DNA of 7,063 nt from JARYMI01 sp964550915 (GCA_964550915.1 CAZKBY010000141.1:1-7063); one strand, 5' to 3'. Numbered from the stretch's first letter, positions 1 to 5,861 are shown. Notes: generated by a model not told the origin, from the letters alone. Translations and numbers: made by a program.

Positions 1-11
1 CGGTCCTATAA

Positions 12-79
12 CGAAAAGTGGGGTAAGCAAAGAAAGCCAGGAAGGTGATCTGAGACCGTGATAGTTACCCTCCTTTTCG
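12..79. repeat. 15-bp imperfect inverted repeat, possible structured RNA or small palindromic element
   Basis: Positions 12-26 and 65-79 are inverted copies matching at 13 of 15 positions (CGAAAAG..GGGTAA against TTACCC..CTTTTCG), separated by a 38-base loop. The loop contains a small GGT/ACC hairpin (44-46 with 55-57), and a further 5-bp inverted match joins 1-5 (CGGTC) to 54-58. The element lies just downstream of the HD-domain gene. It is not a clear intrinsic terminator, because no T-run follows the stem on either strand. It could be a leader RNA of a gene beyond the left edge, a processing or attenuation hairpin, or a miniature palindromic repeat. The repeat is seen directly; any function is inference. 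Confidence 0.55.
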
Positions 80-107
80 CAACAGAGTCCCGCGCCTTGG
101 GGGAGGG

Positions 108-1403
108 CTAAACGAACGGCAGGTATTTTCTTCCCTCGCCGAAGGGATTCAGGGCGGCGCGGATGGCCAGCGCGTCCTTTCTCTCCGCCAGGTCGAGCCA
201 CTCTCTTTTTTCGGGAGGGTCGACAACCTCGACCTGCGGGCAGAAGATATCCTGCGGGTTTTCTTTCCTGACTACGGCCACCCGGCCGTCGTTGAGCGAG
301 ACGATCAGCCCGACCGGCCAAACTCCCATGTTGCGATAGAAACTATCTAAATACTCGGGATCAAAGAGGCTGCCCTTCTGAGCATTCATCACCTCGTAGA
401 TCCGGAGCGGGGTAAAAAACTCTCGCGAGGCTCTCTTCTGGTACATCTCGTCGTAGATGTCACAGACAGAGATGAGGAGGGTGGCCGGAAGGGGCCGCCG
501 CCCAAAAGACAGCCGCGGCCGGCTTCTTGGGCCGCACCCTAAATGATGCTCGAACGCAACGACCGCCGGAAGCTGTCCGAGCGATTCTACTTGAGAAAGC
601 AGCATCTCGGCTCCGAGGAGAGTGTGGTCGAGTTCTCGGGCCTTGTCATCCCCGGGCTGGGCCAGCTTGCCGATATCGTGAAAGAGCGCGGCCAGGCCGA
701 TGTCCAGGACTTCGTCCCGGGGGAAGCCGAGATGTGAGGAAAAGAACATGGCCAGGATGGCCGTGTTAAGGAGGTGGAGAAAAATCAGGCGATCTTTCTT
801 CCGGACGGCAAAGATGCTCAGCAGCTCCTGATGGGACCCCCAAAAATTTTCCATCAGGCTGAAGACAAGAAACCTCGCCTCCACGGGATCGAGCTTTTCT
901 CCCTCCAGGATCTTCCCGACCGACTGGGAGAGGGCGGCCACTGAAAATTCATACTGCCTGGCGCGGGAACCCGGGCCTTTCTCTCCCGCCGCCCGGGGCG
1001 CCTCAATCTTTCCGGCCCTGATGTTCTCGATGCCCTCAAGCACCAGGAACTCGTAGGCGTCGCCGACAGCGCTGCCCCGGGGAAGAGCAAGATAGCCGAT
1101 GAATTTCGCCCACTCCTCCTCTCCTAAGGCCTGATGAACCCAGAACCTCTCTATGCCGCGGTCCTCGAGATAGGCGAGAAGCGGCCTCAGTTTTTGGCTC
1201 AGGTCGAAAAAGATCTCTTTCCCGCAGGCTATCTCACCCTCGACGACGCCGACGGTCAACTCATCCTGCCCCTCGAAGATCGCCCGGAGATCTTGGAAGG
1301 ACTTGGTCACGAACTCCTTGAATCGGGGGTGTTCGGTCGAATAGATCTTGCCGGCCTGGATGGCCGAAGTAAAATCGGTCAAGAATTGTCTAAGCTTGTC
1401 CAA
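108..1403 (-). CDS. HD-domain (HD-GYP-like, GYP motif degenerate) signalling protein with N-terminal domain shared with upstream gene
   Basis: 431 residues. The HD superfamily metal-ligand pattern is complete: H210, H242-D243 in FHDIGK, H260 in DHTLLGAEML, H286-H287, and D315 in CDIYDEM. The order and spacing, and the C-terminal block GVWPVGLIVSLNDG (360-373), resemble HD-GYP cyclic-di-GMP phosphodiesterases. However, the HHExxDGxGYP signature reads HHLGCGPRSRP, so c-di-GMP hydrolysis cannot be assumed. Residues 1-130 match the N-terminal domain of the neighbouring 644-residue protein (FLxxF, YxxEHPxF, a beta segment, then EEWAKFIGYL). No signal peptide or membrane segment is seen, so it is probably cytoplasmic. 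The start is TTG at 1403, overlapping the upstream gene by 14 bp. It is supported by alignment to the paralogous N-terminus and a GGAG about 10 bases upstream; no in-frame ATG fits better. This implies translational coupling. It ends with TAG at 108-110. Confidence 0.85.
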   Translation of the reverse strand: MDKLRQFLTDFTSAIQAGKIYSTEHPRFKEFVTKSFQDLRAIFEGQDELTVGVVEGEIACGKEIFFDLSQKLRPLLAYLEDRGIERFWVHQALGEEEWAKFIGYLALPRGSAVGDAYEFLVLEGIENIRAGKIEAPRAAGEKGPGSRARQYEFSVAALSQSVGKILEGEKLDPVEARFLVFSLMENFWGSHQELLSIFAVRKKDRLIFLHLLNTAILAMFFSSHLGFPRDEVLDIGLAALFHDIGKLAQPGDDKARELDHTLLGAEMLLSQVESLGQLPAVVAFEHHLGCGPRSRPRLSFGRRPLPATLLISVCDIYDEMYQKRASREFFTPLRIYEVMNAQKGSLFDPEYLDSFYRNMGVWPVGLIVSLNDGRVAVVRKENPQDIFCPQVEVVDPPEKREWLDLAERKDALAIRAALNPFGEGRKYLPFV

Positions 1404-3324
1404 CGCTCCATTTCTCCAGCAGGCTGGCCGCCTCCCGGCGCAGCGTTTTGTTCCAGATAAATTTCCTCTGACTCAACCTGGCGACCTGTTCGGCCGACTC
1501 ACGCAGCTCGATGCCGGCCGCGATTCTCAGGTGCTCGAGGAGAACCCTGTTCCTCACTCCGAACGGCGAGCGGATACGGAAAAACATCTTCAGGGCTTTT
1601 TTCCTGCTTTCTTCCTCCTTTCTCAGGATGATCAGGGCTTCTTTTCTCAAGGAGTAATCGCCCTTCCGGAGAAGCGGCAGGAGGAAATGCTCATCGTAGG
1701 TTGACAACTGTCTCATGGCTCTCAGCGATTTGAGCTTGATCAGGCGGTCGCCCAGGCCGAAGATGCTCTTCAGGGTGGCCAGGGAATGCGGCGAATCGAC
1801 CTCGGCCAGGCTTTCAGTCATTCTCTCGAGAAAATTGCGGTCGGACTTCTTCTGATCGAGGTTCAGGTTGAAGTAGAAAATGCCATCAGAAAAAAGCCGG
1901 AAGAATGTCCGCAGGATCGTGGGTGTGATCTTATGCTCCGTAAAGATCGTCTCGAGGTAATAGTTCACTCCCAAGGCGCTCCTGGGCAAACGCCGGATGA
2001 ACTCAGTGAGCTCCGGCTGGTCCTCTCCTTTGAGGATGCTTTTTTCGATGAAATCGGTCAGCTTGGCCCTGATTTTGCTAAAAAGGGGCTCGGCGGACAG
2101 GGCCTCGGCTTTCTTCTCGAGGATCTCAAAAAGAGAGGTCGGGAATTCAAAGTCTTTGTCCTGGATGAGGCTCTCCCATTCCCCGAGGATCGCGGCGAGC
2201 AGGCCTGAAGCGGCTTCTTTTCTTGGGTCAGCAGCCAGAAGATTCAGAAGCATGGAACGATAGCTCCGCCGGAGAAGATCACGGTCCAGGGCCGGCTTCT
2301 TGTGAGTGGAAATTTCGCCGAGAAGACTGGAGAAAGCCTCCCGGTAATAAGGGGAAAGAGAAGGCGGAAGTCCGCCGGCCAAGAATCGCTCGATTTTTTC
2401 CTTTAAGTGTGGCGATTGCTCAAACAAACCAGGGTTTCGGCGGGCCTCCTCTTCCAGGTGGCTAGCCACCCTCCAGCATCTTTCTGGACCCAACAGTCGC
2501 AACAAAATATCCAGGCTCAACGCATCAGTTTGCCCGCCGGCAGCCATTTCTCTGAGAAGCACTTGAGCTAGATCCTGATCTCTTGCCCCAGCAGCGATAT
2601 CCCGCAGCTCGCGGAGCTGGGCCTCCTCGGTGATAGATTTTTCCCTGAGGATTTTCTTTACCGTTTCGAGAGCACATCTCTGAAACTCTTCTTCAGCCTC
2701 GCTCTCCAAGCAGGCAAAAAACTGGCCAAAATCTTCAAGCTTCTCCCTGTCCTCTAGGATTCTGGCCAAGTTGATCTCACTGATGACGCGGGGAAAGGAG
2801 GCAGCCACCTGGCGGATTTTTTGAGGATTCCCCGCCCTCACGGATTCGGAGAGAAGGTAAGTCCAGATATCTTTGATCTCATAGCCTTCGCTGGCAAGGA
2901 GTTCTGAGTAATCGAGCTCTTCCACGGCAAAAGGAGCAATCTTTTCTCTCTCAAGAAGGTGATGGATTCCGCCTGCCTTGGCTATTTCCTGAGGCGTGAA
3001 CGAGAGAAGGCCGATAAAAGCCTGCCAGTCGTCAATGGTGGCCTCTTCCCTCGCCTCAAGACTCATGATCCGGCGAATGTGGAAAAAGTGGGCCATCTCC
3101 TCCCAGAGTTTGTCCTTTTCCCAGGTCTTCCCTTCTGCGACGACCGAGTGGGGAGTAAAAGCGATTTTTAAGCCTGGACAGAATTTCAGGAGGATATCCC
3201 TCTTTTCTTTAAGGTCTTGAATGGATTGCCTGAAGGCAGGATGTTCTTTAGGGTAGAGGGAGGCACTCTTGAGCGCCAGCCTGAAGCTCTTGAGGAAATC
3301 CTGGAGAGCTTCTTCCTTAGTCAT
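1390..3324 (-). CDS. Uncharacterised 644-residue alpha-helical protein with HEAT-like C-terminal repeats
   Basis: I do not recognise a named family. Residues 1-140 are the same domain as the start of the downstream HD protein: FLKSFRLALKSASLYPKEHPAF (10-31), a beta-type segment LKIAFTPHSVVAEGK (52-66), helices, then DDWQAFIGLLSF (98-109). The middle (145-500) is charged, leucine-rich helix with no catalytic motif visible. Residues 500-640 look like HEAT-type paired helices (SLATLKSIF, LKSLRAMRQL, YSLRKEALIILRK, LRREAASLLEKW), usually a protein-binding scaffold. No signal peptide or membrane segment is seen, so it is probably cytoplasmic. The ATG at 3324 is chosen because it gives the same offset to the shared domain as in the paralogue; the ribosome site (GAAGA directly before ATG) is weak. 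It is the first gene of a two-gene unit and its stop lies inside the next gene. A role as partner or regulator of the HD protein is inference. Confidence 0.85.
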   Translation of the reverse strand: MTKEEALQDFLKSFRLALKSASLYPKEHPAFRQSIQDLKEKRDILLKFCPGLKIAFTPHSVVAEGKTWEKDKLWEEMAHFFHIRRIMSLEAREEATIDDWQAFIGLLSFTPQEIAKAGGIHHLLEREKIAPFAVEELDYSELLASEGYEIKDIWTYLLSESVRAGNPQKIRQVAASFPRVISEINLARILEDREKLEDFGQFFACLESEAEEEFQRCALETVKKILREKSITEEAQLRELRDIAAGARDQDLAQVLLREMAAGGQTDALSLDILLRLLGPERCWRVASHLEEEARRNPGLFEQSPHLKEKIERFLAGGLPPSLSPYYREAFSSLLGEISTHKKPALDRDLLRRSYRSMLLNLLAADPRKEAASGLLAAILGEWESLIQDKDFEFPTSLFEILEKKAEALSAEPLFSKIRAKLTDFIEKSILKGEDQPELTEFIRRLPRSALGVNYYLETIFTEHKITPTILRTFFRLFSDGIFYFNLNLDQKKSDRNFLERMTESLAEVDSPHSLATLKSIFGLGDRLIKLKSLRAMRQLSTYDEHFLLPLLRKGDYSLRKEALIILRKEEESRKKALKMFFRIRSPFGVRNRVLLEHLRIAAGIELRESAEQVARLSQRKFIWNKTLRREAASLLEKWSVGQA

Positions 3325-3454
3325 TCTTCAAAGTGATAAAAGCGCAGATTTTTGGTTGCTTTTTTCTTCTGGCCGTTTGTTTGCCTCTCCTCCATCCATT
3401 GCGGTCGATCGAGGTTTTGGCTGAAATCTAAAACCTGTTCTGCTTACAAATATA

Positions 3455-3484
3455 ATTATATATCATAGAAAAAAGCCATTGCAA
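3455..3484 (-). promoter_or_regulatory. Candidate sigma70 promoter of the HEAT-like/HD gene pair
   Basis: On the minus strand TTGCAA (3484-3479) and TATAAT (3460-3455) are separated by 18 bases in an A/T-rich tract. Transcription would start near 3448, giving a leader of about 120 bases before the ATG at 3324. The -10 is perfect and the -35 matches at four of six positions. No other good pair was seen between the repeats and the gene. Confidence 0.45.
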
Positions 3485-3515
3485 ATTGTCGAATTTAATC
3501 ATGTAATATGTAACC

Positions 3516-3567
3516 AATTGTGGGGGACGAAAATTGTGGGGGACAGCATACGTAATTCACTAATTTC
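3516..3567 (+). repeat. REP-like element copy A with 13-bp tandem repeat
   Basis: AATTGTGGGGGAC occurs at 3516-3528 and exactly again at 3532-3544, a period of 16. The second unit continues as GGGACAGCATACGTAATTCAC (3540 onward). A related block (two AATT..GGG units followed by GGGAC-NN-CAT-N-CGTAAT) lies in the opposite orientation at 4181-4224; the core matches at 17 of 21 positions. Two related blocks pointing toward each other suggest a dispersed short repeat family. Confidence 0.5.
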
Positions 3568-3587
3568 TTGGCGTAGTTCTCGGTTAG

Positions 3588-3622
3588 CATCCACCCTCGT
3601 CTCCCTTGTGCAATCAAGGGGG
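3588..3622. repeat. Small hairpin repeat, copy 1
   Basis: CCCTTG (3603-3608) pairs with CAAGGG (3615-3620) around a six-base loop TGCAAT. The stem extends by a U-G wobble and a C-G pair to 3601/3622. The hairpin and its left flank (CAT..CCCTCGT) resemble the block at 3686-3724 about 100 bases away, so the two are probably copies of one palindromic repeat. No T-run follows on either strand, which argues against an intrinsic terminator. Confidence 0.5.
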
Positions 3623-3642
3623 AAATGAAGGTCAGGCGGCAT

Positions 3643-3748
3643 AAAAAAGACTATCCGAAACGCTCTCAAGATCTTGATCTTAGAACATTAATCCTCCCTA
3701 CCCCCCTTAGCCAATTAAGGGGGGCACAAAAGCAGTGTTACGTTTCGG
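3643..3748 (-). terminator. Candidate terminator or 3' trailer structure of tRNA-Asp
   Basis: On the minus strand the tRNA is followed by CCGAAACG (3748-3741). Its exact complement CGTTTCGG lies at 3662-3655, and ATAGTC plus six T residues (3648-3643) follow. The 9-bp hairpin at 3701-3724 would nest inside this long stem. The stem followed by a T-run resembles intrinsic termination, but the enclosed 78 bases and the six-base gap to the T-run are atypical. The same arms could instead be termini of a small palindromic repeat. Confidence 0.3.
3686..3724. repeat. Small hairpin repeat, copy 2 (9-bp G/C-rich stem)
   Basis: CCCCCCTTA (3701-3709) pairs perfectly with TAAGGGGGG (3716-3724) around a six-base loop GCCAAT. 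Loop and stem resemble copy 1 (loop TGCAAT), and the left flank CAT..TCCTCCCT also aligns to copy 1. It lies 33 bases beyond the tRNA 3' end. No T-run directly follows on either strand. Confidence 0.6.
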
Positions 3749-3756
3749 GGGATTGT

Positions 3757-3834
3757 TGGCGGGGCCGACGAGACTTGAACTCGCGACCTCTGGCGTGACA
3801 GGCCAGCGTTCTAACCAAACTGAACTACGACCCC
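3757..3834 (-). tRNA. tRNA-Asp (anticodon GTC), CCA encoded
   Basis: The minus strand folds into a full cloverleaf. The acceptor is GGGGTCG with CGGCCCC (one G-T pair), and the D arm is GTTC/GAAC with a ten-base loop. The anticodon arm is CTGGC/GCCAG with loop CTGTCAC, giving anticodon GTC at 3799-3797. The variable loop has five bases, and the T arm is GCGAG/CTCGT with loop TTCAAGT. The discriminator is G (3760), the identity base expected for aspartate, and CCA is encoded at 3759-3757. Length is 78 with CCA. It delivers aspartate to GAC/GAU codons. A promoter of its own lies just upstream. Confidence 0.96.
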
Positions 3835-3850
3835 GCCTGAGGGCAACCAG

Positions 3851-3880
3851 ATTATAGTCAGAATTCAGTCCTTTTTTCAA
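3851..3880 (-). promoter_or_regulatory. Promoter of tRNA-Asp
   Basis: On the minus strand TTGAAA (3880-3875) and a perfect TATAAT (3856-3851) are 18 bases apart. The expected start near 3844 is about ten bases before the mature tRNA 5' end at 3834, a typical short tRNA leader. The promoter overlaps the last codons of the decayed fragment, so the tRNA does not depend on upstream transcription. Confidence 0.65.
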
Positions 3881-4190
3881 TCCCCCGCAGCTTGAAGTCA
3901 TCGAAATAACCGCTATCATCGAAGGAGCCGATGCCGACGATGCCATGACCCAGCGTCCTGTCGACCGCGGTCAAAATCGGCGCGGCCGTGTCGTCAAGAA
4001 AAGCCTCGACCCGGCTCGAGGAGGCATCGTATGTGACCTTAAGATTGTGCCATTCCAGGTCGGCCAGGCGAAAAGCAGATTTTCCCGGCGGCTTGAGGTT
4101 GATCTTGATGCGGTAGGCAGCGTTGACGAGGCCGATGATATTGTGCGCATCGTGGCTGGAAAGGGAAGATGCATTTTGAATTGTGTGCAT
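3858..4190 (-). pseudogene. C-terminal fragment of a secreted jelly-roll (LamG / DUF1080-like) domain protein
   Basis: An open frame of 110 residues from ATG 4190 to TGA 3858. From about residue 11 it reads as the second half of a concanavalin-like beta-sandwich: SSHDAHNIIGLVN, then DLEWHNLKVTYDASSSRVEAFLDD, then GHGIVGIGSFDDSGYFDDFKLRG. The alternation WHxLKVxYD / VEAFLDD / GxVGIGSFDDxxYFDD is typical of the C-terminal strands of DUF1080 or family-16-like carbohydrate-binding domains. The first half of the domain and any signal peptide are missing; the sequence upstream is a REP-like element and then the end of htpX. No ribosome site precedes the ATG. It is best read as a remnant truncated at its 5' side near 4170, perhaps by rearrangement at the repeat. 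A short expressed protein is possible but unlikely. Confidence 0.65.
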
Positions 4191-4224
4191 TACGGATGAC
4201 GTCCCTATAATTTCCCCCCTAATT
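4181..4224 (-). repeat. REP-like element copy B (inverted relative to copy A)
   Basis: Reading the minus strand, AATTAGGGGGGAAATTATAG is followed by GGGACGTCATCCGTAATGCAC (4205-4185). This matches copy A at 3540-3560 at 17 of 21 positions, and both copies are preceded by AATT plus a G-run. The element sits exactly between the end of htpX (4234) and the start of homology in the decayed fragment (about 4170), making it a candidate breakpoint. Confidence 0.5.
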
Positions 4225-4233
4225 TCCCTAACT

Positions 4234-5133
4234 TTACATTTTTTCGAGGGCGGCGATGCGCTCCTCGATCGGCGGGTGGGTGCTGAAAAGCTTGTTGACA
4301 GCGCCGCCGATGTCCTTAAGGGGATTAACAATATACAGATGGGCCGTGGCCTTATTGGCGACCTCCAGCGGTTCTCTGTCTGCGGCGATCTTCCGCAGCG
4401 CCGAGGCTAGCCCCGGCGGGTAGCGGGTCAGCATGGCGCCGCTGGCGTCGGCCAGAAACTCCCGCTTTCTCGACACGGCGAAGTGGATGAGCTGGGCGAT
4501 AAGCGGCGACAGGATGGCCAGAATAAGCCCAACGACCACGATGATAGCCCCCGCACCGCCTCCGCCTTTGCCCCTCCCGACCTTCCGGCCCCTTCCCCCA
4601 CCCCACCAGAAGGTCCGGAGCATCCAGTCGCTGAGCAGGGCGACGATACCCACCATGACCACAGTCAGGGTCTGGACGAGGACATCATAATTTTTGATGT
4701 GGGACATCTCGTGAGCAATGACTCCCTCGAGCTCGACCCGGTTGAGCTTGTCCAGGAGGCCGGTCGTCACGACGATCACCGAATTCTTTGGGTTCCGGCC
4801 CGTAGCAAAGGCGTTCGGCGCCGAGTCGTCGATGACGTAGCAGCGCGGCTTCGGCAGCCCGGCGGCGATGGTCAGTCCCTCGACGACATTATAAAGATAA
4901 GGGTAGTCCTTCTTCTCTACAGACCTGGCCTTGCTCATGGCCAGAACAATCTTATCGCTCGCGTAATAGCTTCCGATGGTCATCCCGACGGCGATGATGA
5001 TTGCCGCAATCAACCCCTCCGTTCCCATCCCTGCCAACTGCTCAAAAAGCCAGGCGAGCAGGAAGATCAGGCAGAGGAAAAAGAGGATGAGGAAGAATGA
5101 CCTCCACTTGTTGCGGGCAATCTGTTCATACAC
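4234..5133 (-). CDS. htpX: M48-family membrane zinc metalloprotease HtpX
   Basis: 299 residues, close to the usual HtpX length of about 290. HtpX is an inner-membrane endopeptidase that degrades damaged or misfolded membrane proteins with its active site facing the cytoplasm. Hydrophobic segments lie at about 12-30 and 39-56. The zinc site is HEMSH (141-145; E142 catalytic) with the third ligand E225 in REFLADA. Two further hydrophobic stretches (about 152-168 and 195-217) follow the active-site helix. The stretch NAFATGRNPKNSVIVVTTGLL (107-127) and the C-terminal STHPPIEERIAAL are HtpX hallmarks. A Gly/Arg/Lys-rich linker (178-194) between the last hydrophobic segments is unusually glycine-heavy. 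The start is GTG at 5133 with AGGA seven bases upstream; an in-frame TAG just before it excludes a longer form. It lies 145 bp downstream of lemA on the same strand and probably shares its transcript. Confidence 0.95.
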   Translation of the reverse strand: MYEQIARNKWRSFFLILFFLCLIFLLAWLFEQLAGMGTEGLIAAIIIAVGMTIGSYYASDKIVLAMSKARSVEKKDYPYLYNVVEGLTIAAGLPKPRCYVIDDSAPNAFATGRNPKNSVIVVTTGLLDKLNRVELEGVIAHEMSHIKNYDVLVQTLTVVMVGIVALLSDWMLRTFWWGGGRGRKVGRGKGGGGAGAIIVVVGLILAILSPLIAQLIHFAVSRKREFLADASGAMLTRYPPGLASALRKIAADREPLEVANKATAHLYIVNPLKDIGGAVNKLFSTHPPIEERIAALEKM

Positions 5134-5278
5134 CTTTGATTCCTACCCCATCACAAATTGAGGAAATAGGTGGCACGGCGTCAGGCCTCTCACGCCCGCA
5201 GCGGAAGGGGTTTGCCACGGGGGGATGCGTGGAGCGAGGACGGAAAAGGACGCGACGTGACAGGCCCCATTTCTTCTT
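5134..5278. other. lemA-htpX intergenic spacer with long-range inverted repeat
   Basis: 145 bases without a gene. GGCCTCTCACG (5184-5194) and CGTGACAGGCC (5256-5266) are inverted copies matching at 10 of 11 positions with 61 bases between. A shorter pair GTGGCA (5170-5175) / TGCCAC (5213-5218) would compete with it. No T-run follows, so this is not an obvious terminator. It could be a processing or stability structure between the two cistrons. Confidence 0.35.
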
Positions 5279-5833
5279 CTAAAAGCTGACTTTGACGGGG
5301 CCGCGAGCTTCCGGCTCCTCGATCTCGAAGTAATCGCGCTCCTTGAAGTTGAACATGTTGGCGATGATGTTGGAAGGGAAGACCTGCTGCTTCTGGTTGA
5401 ACTTCATCACCGTGTCGTTGTAAAACTGCCGGGCGTAGGCGATCTTGCTCTCGGTGCCGCTCAGCTCTTCCTGAAGCAAAAGAAAGTTTTGATTGGCTTT
5501 CAAATCGGGGTAATTCTCGGCCACGGCGAAAAGCGTCTTCAGGGCGCCGGTCAGCATGTTTTCCGCCTGTCCCTGCTCCTTAACCGTGCTGGCGTTTATG
5601 GCCTGGGCCCGCGCCTGTGTCACTCTTTCAAAAACCTCACGCTCGTGCTTGGCGTAGCCTTTGACCGTTTCTACCAGATTCGGAATGAGGTCATACCGCC
5701 GCCTGAGCTGCACGTCCACCTGCGACCAGGCATTCTGGCAGCGGTTCCTCAGGACGATGAGTCCGTTATAAATCCCGATGGCCGCGACGATGACGACACC
5801 GATGATGATTAAAAGAACAAGCAAAGCTCCCAT
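5279..5833 (-). CDS. lemA: LemA family membrane protein
   Basis: 184 residues, the normal length for LemA. One N-terminal membrane helix (about 3-22) is followed by a soluble helical bundle. Family signatures are clear: RRRYDLIPNLVETVKGYAKHE (44-64), AVAENYPDLKAN (103-114) then FLLLQEEL, YNDTVMKFN (138-146), and FPSNIIANMFNFKERDYFE (152-170). There is no lipobox cysteine. The start is ATG 5833 rather than the upstream in-frame TTG at 5851, because AAGGAGAG (5847-5840) sits correctly before the ATG and would lie inside the longer form. LemA is often encoded beside HtpX-type proteases, as here, and is thought to work at the membrane; its molecular role is not settled. It ends with TAG at 5279-5281. 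Confidence 0.95.
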   Translation of the reverse strand: MGALLVLLIIIGVVIVAAIGIYNGLIVLRNRCQNAWSQVDVQLRRRYDLIPNLVETVKGYAKHEREVFERVTQARAQAINASTVKEQGQAENMLTGALKTLFAVAENYPDLKANQNFLLLQEELSGTESKIAYARQFYNDTVMKFNQKQQVFPSNIIANMFNFKERDYFEIEEPEARGPVKVSF

Positions 5834-5839
5834 GTCTTT

Positions 5840-5847
5840 CTCTCCTT
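5840..5847 (-). promoter_or_regulatory. Ribosome binding site fixing the lemA start
   Basis: AAGGAGAG on the minus strand, with its AAGGAG core eight bases before ATG 5833. It decides against the TTG at 5851, which would place this site inside the reading frame. Confidence 0.75.
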
Positions 5848-5861
5848 CCAAGAAAAATCAA

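Larger units (their letters stand above)
3325..3756. other. Repeat-rich intergenic region between tRNA-Asp and the HEAT-like/HD genes
   Basis: About 430 bases with no convincing gene. From left to right it holds the leader and candidate promoter of the minus-strand gene pair (3325-3484), a GGGAC-type REP-like element with a 13-bp tandem (3516-3567), a hairpin (3601-3622), a perfect 10-bp palindrome CAAGATCTTG (3667-3676) followed by a repeat of GATCTT, and a second stronger hairpin (3701-3724). A short plus-strand frame from the ATG at 3625 runs through the hairpin into the antisense of the tRNA and looks like chance. The density of small palindromes suggests a landing site for miniature repeats. 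Confidence 0.6.

Noticed and set aside
21..70. Riboswitch candidates (a CTGAGA motif as in the TPP box; GCAAAG-like and GGTTACC-like pieces as in GEMM)
   Set aside because: Only isolated short words match. The TPP TGAACCTGAT block and the GEMM core arrangement are absent.
3516..3544. CRISPR-like repetition
   Set aside because: Only two 13-bp units with a 3-bp gap are present; there are no spacers of regular length and no cas genes.
3625..3797. Short plus-strand frame beginning MKVRRHKKDY with a G-rich tract before its ATG
   Set aside because: It runs through a palindromic repeat and into the antisense of the tRNA. The G-rich tract belongs to the hairpin, and no family resemblance is seen.
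3707..3946. 79-codon minus-strand frame through tRNA-Asp
   Set aside because: The run RSSVWLERWPVTPEVASSSLVGPA is the usual spurious translation of a tRNA gene.
4483..5100. 205-codon open frame on the plus strand opposite htpX
   Set aside because: It is antisense to a clear HtpX with intact catalytic motifs; the translation is low-complexity (Asp, Pro, His rich) and no promoter or ribosome site supports it.
5834..5851. Longer lemA form starting at TTG 5851
   Set aside because: The extra six codons contain the AAGGAGAG ribosome site for ATG 5833, so the shorter form is far more likely.
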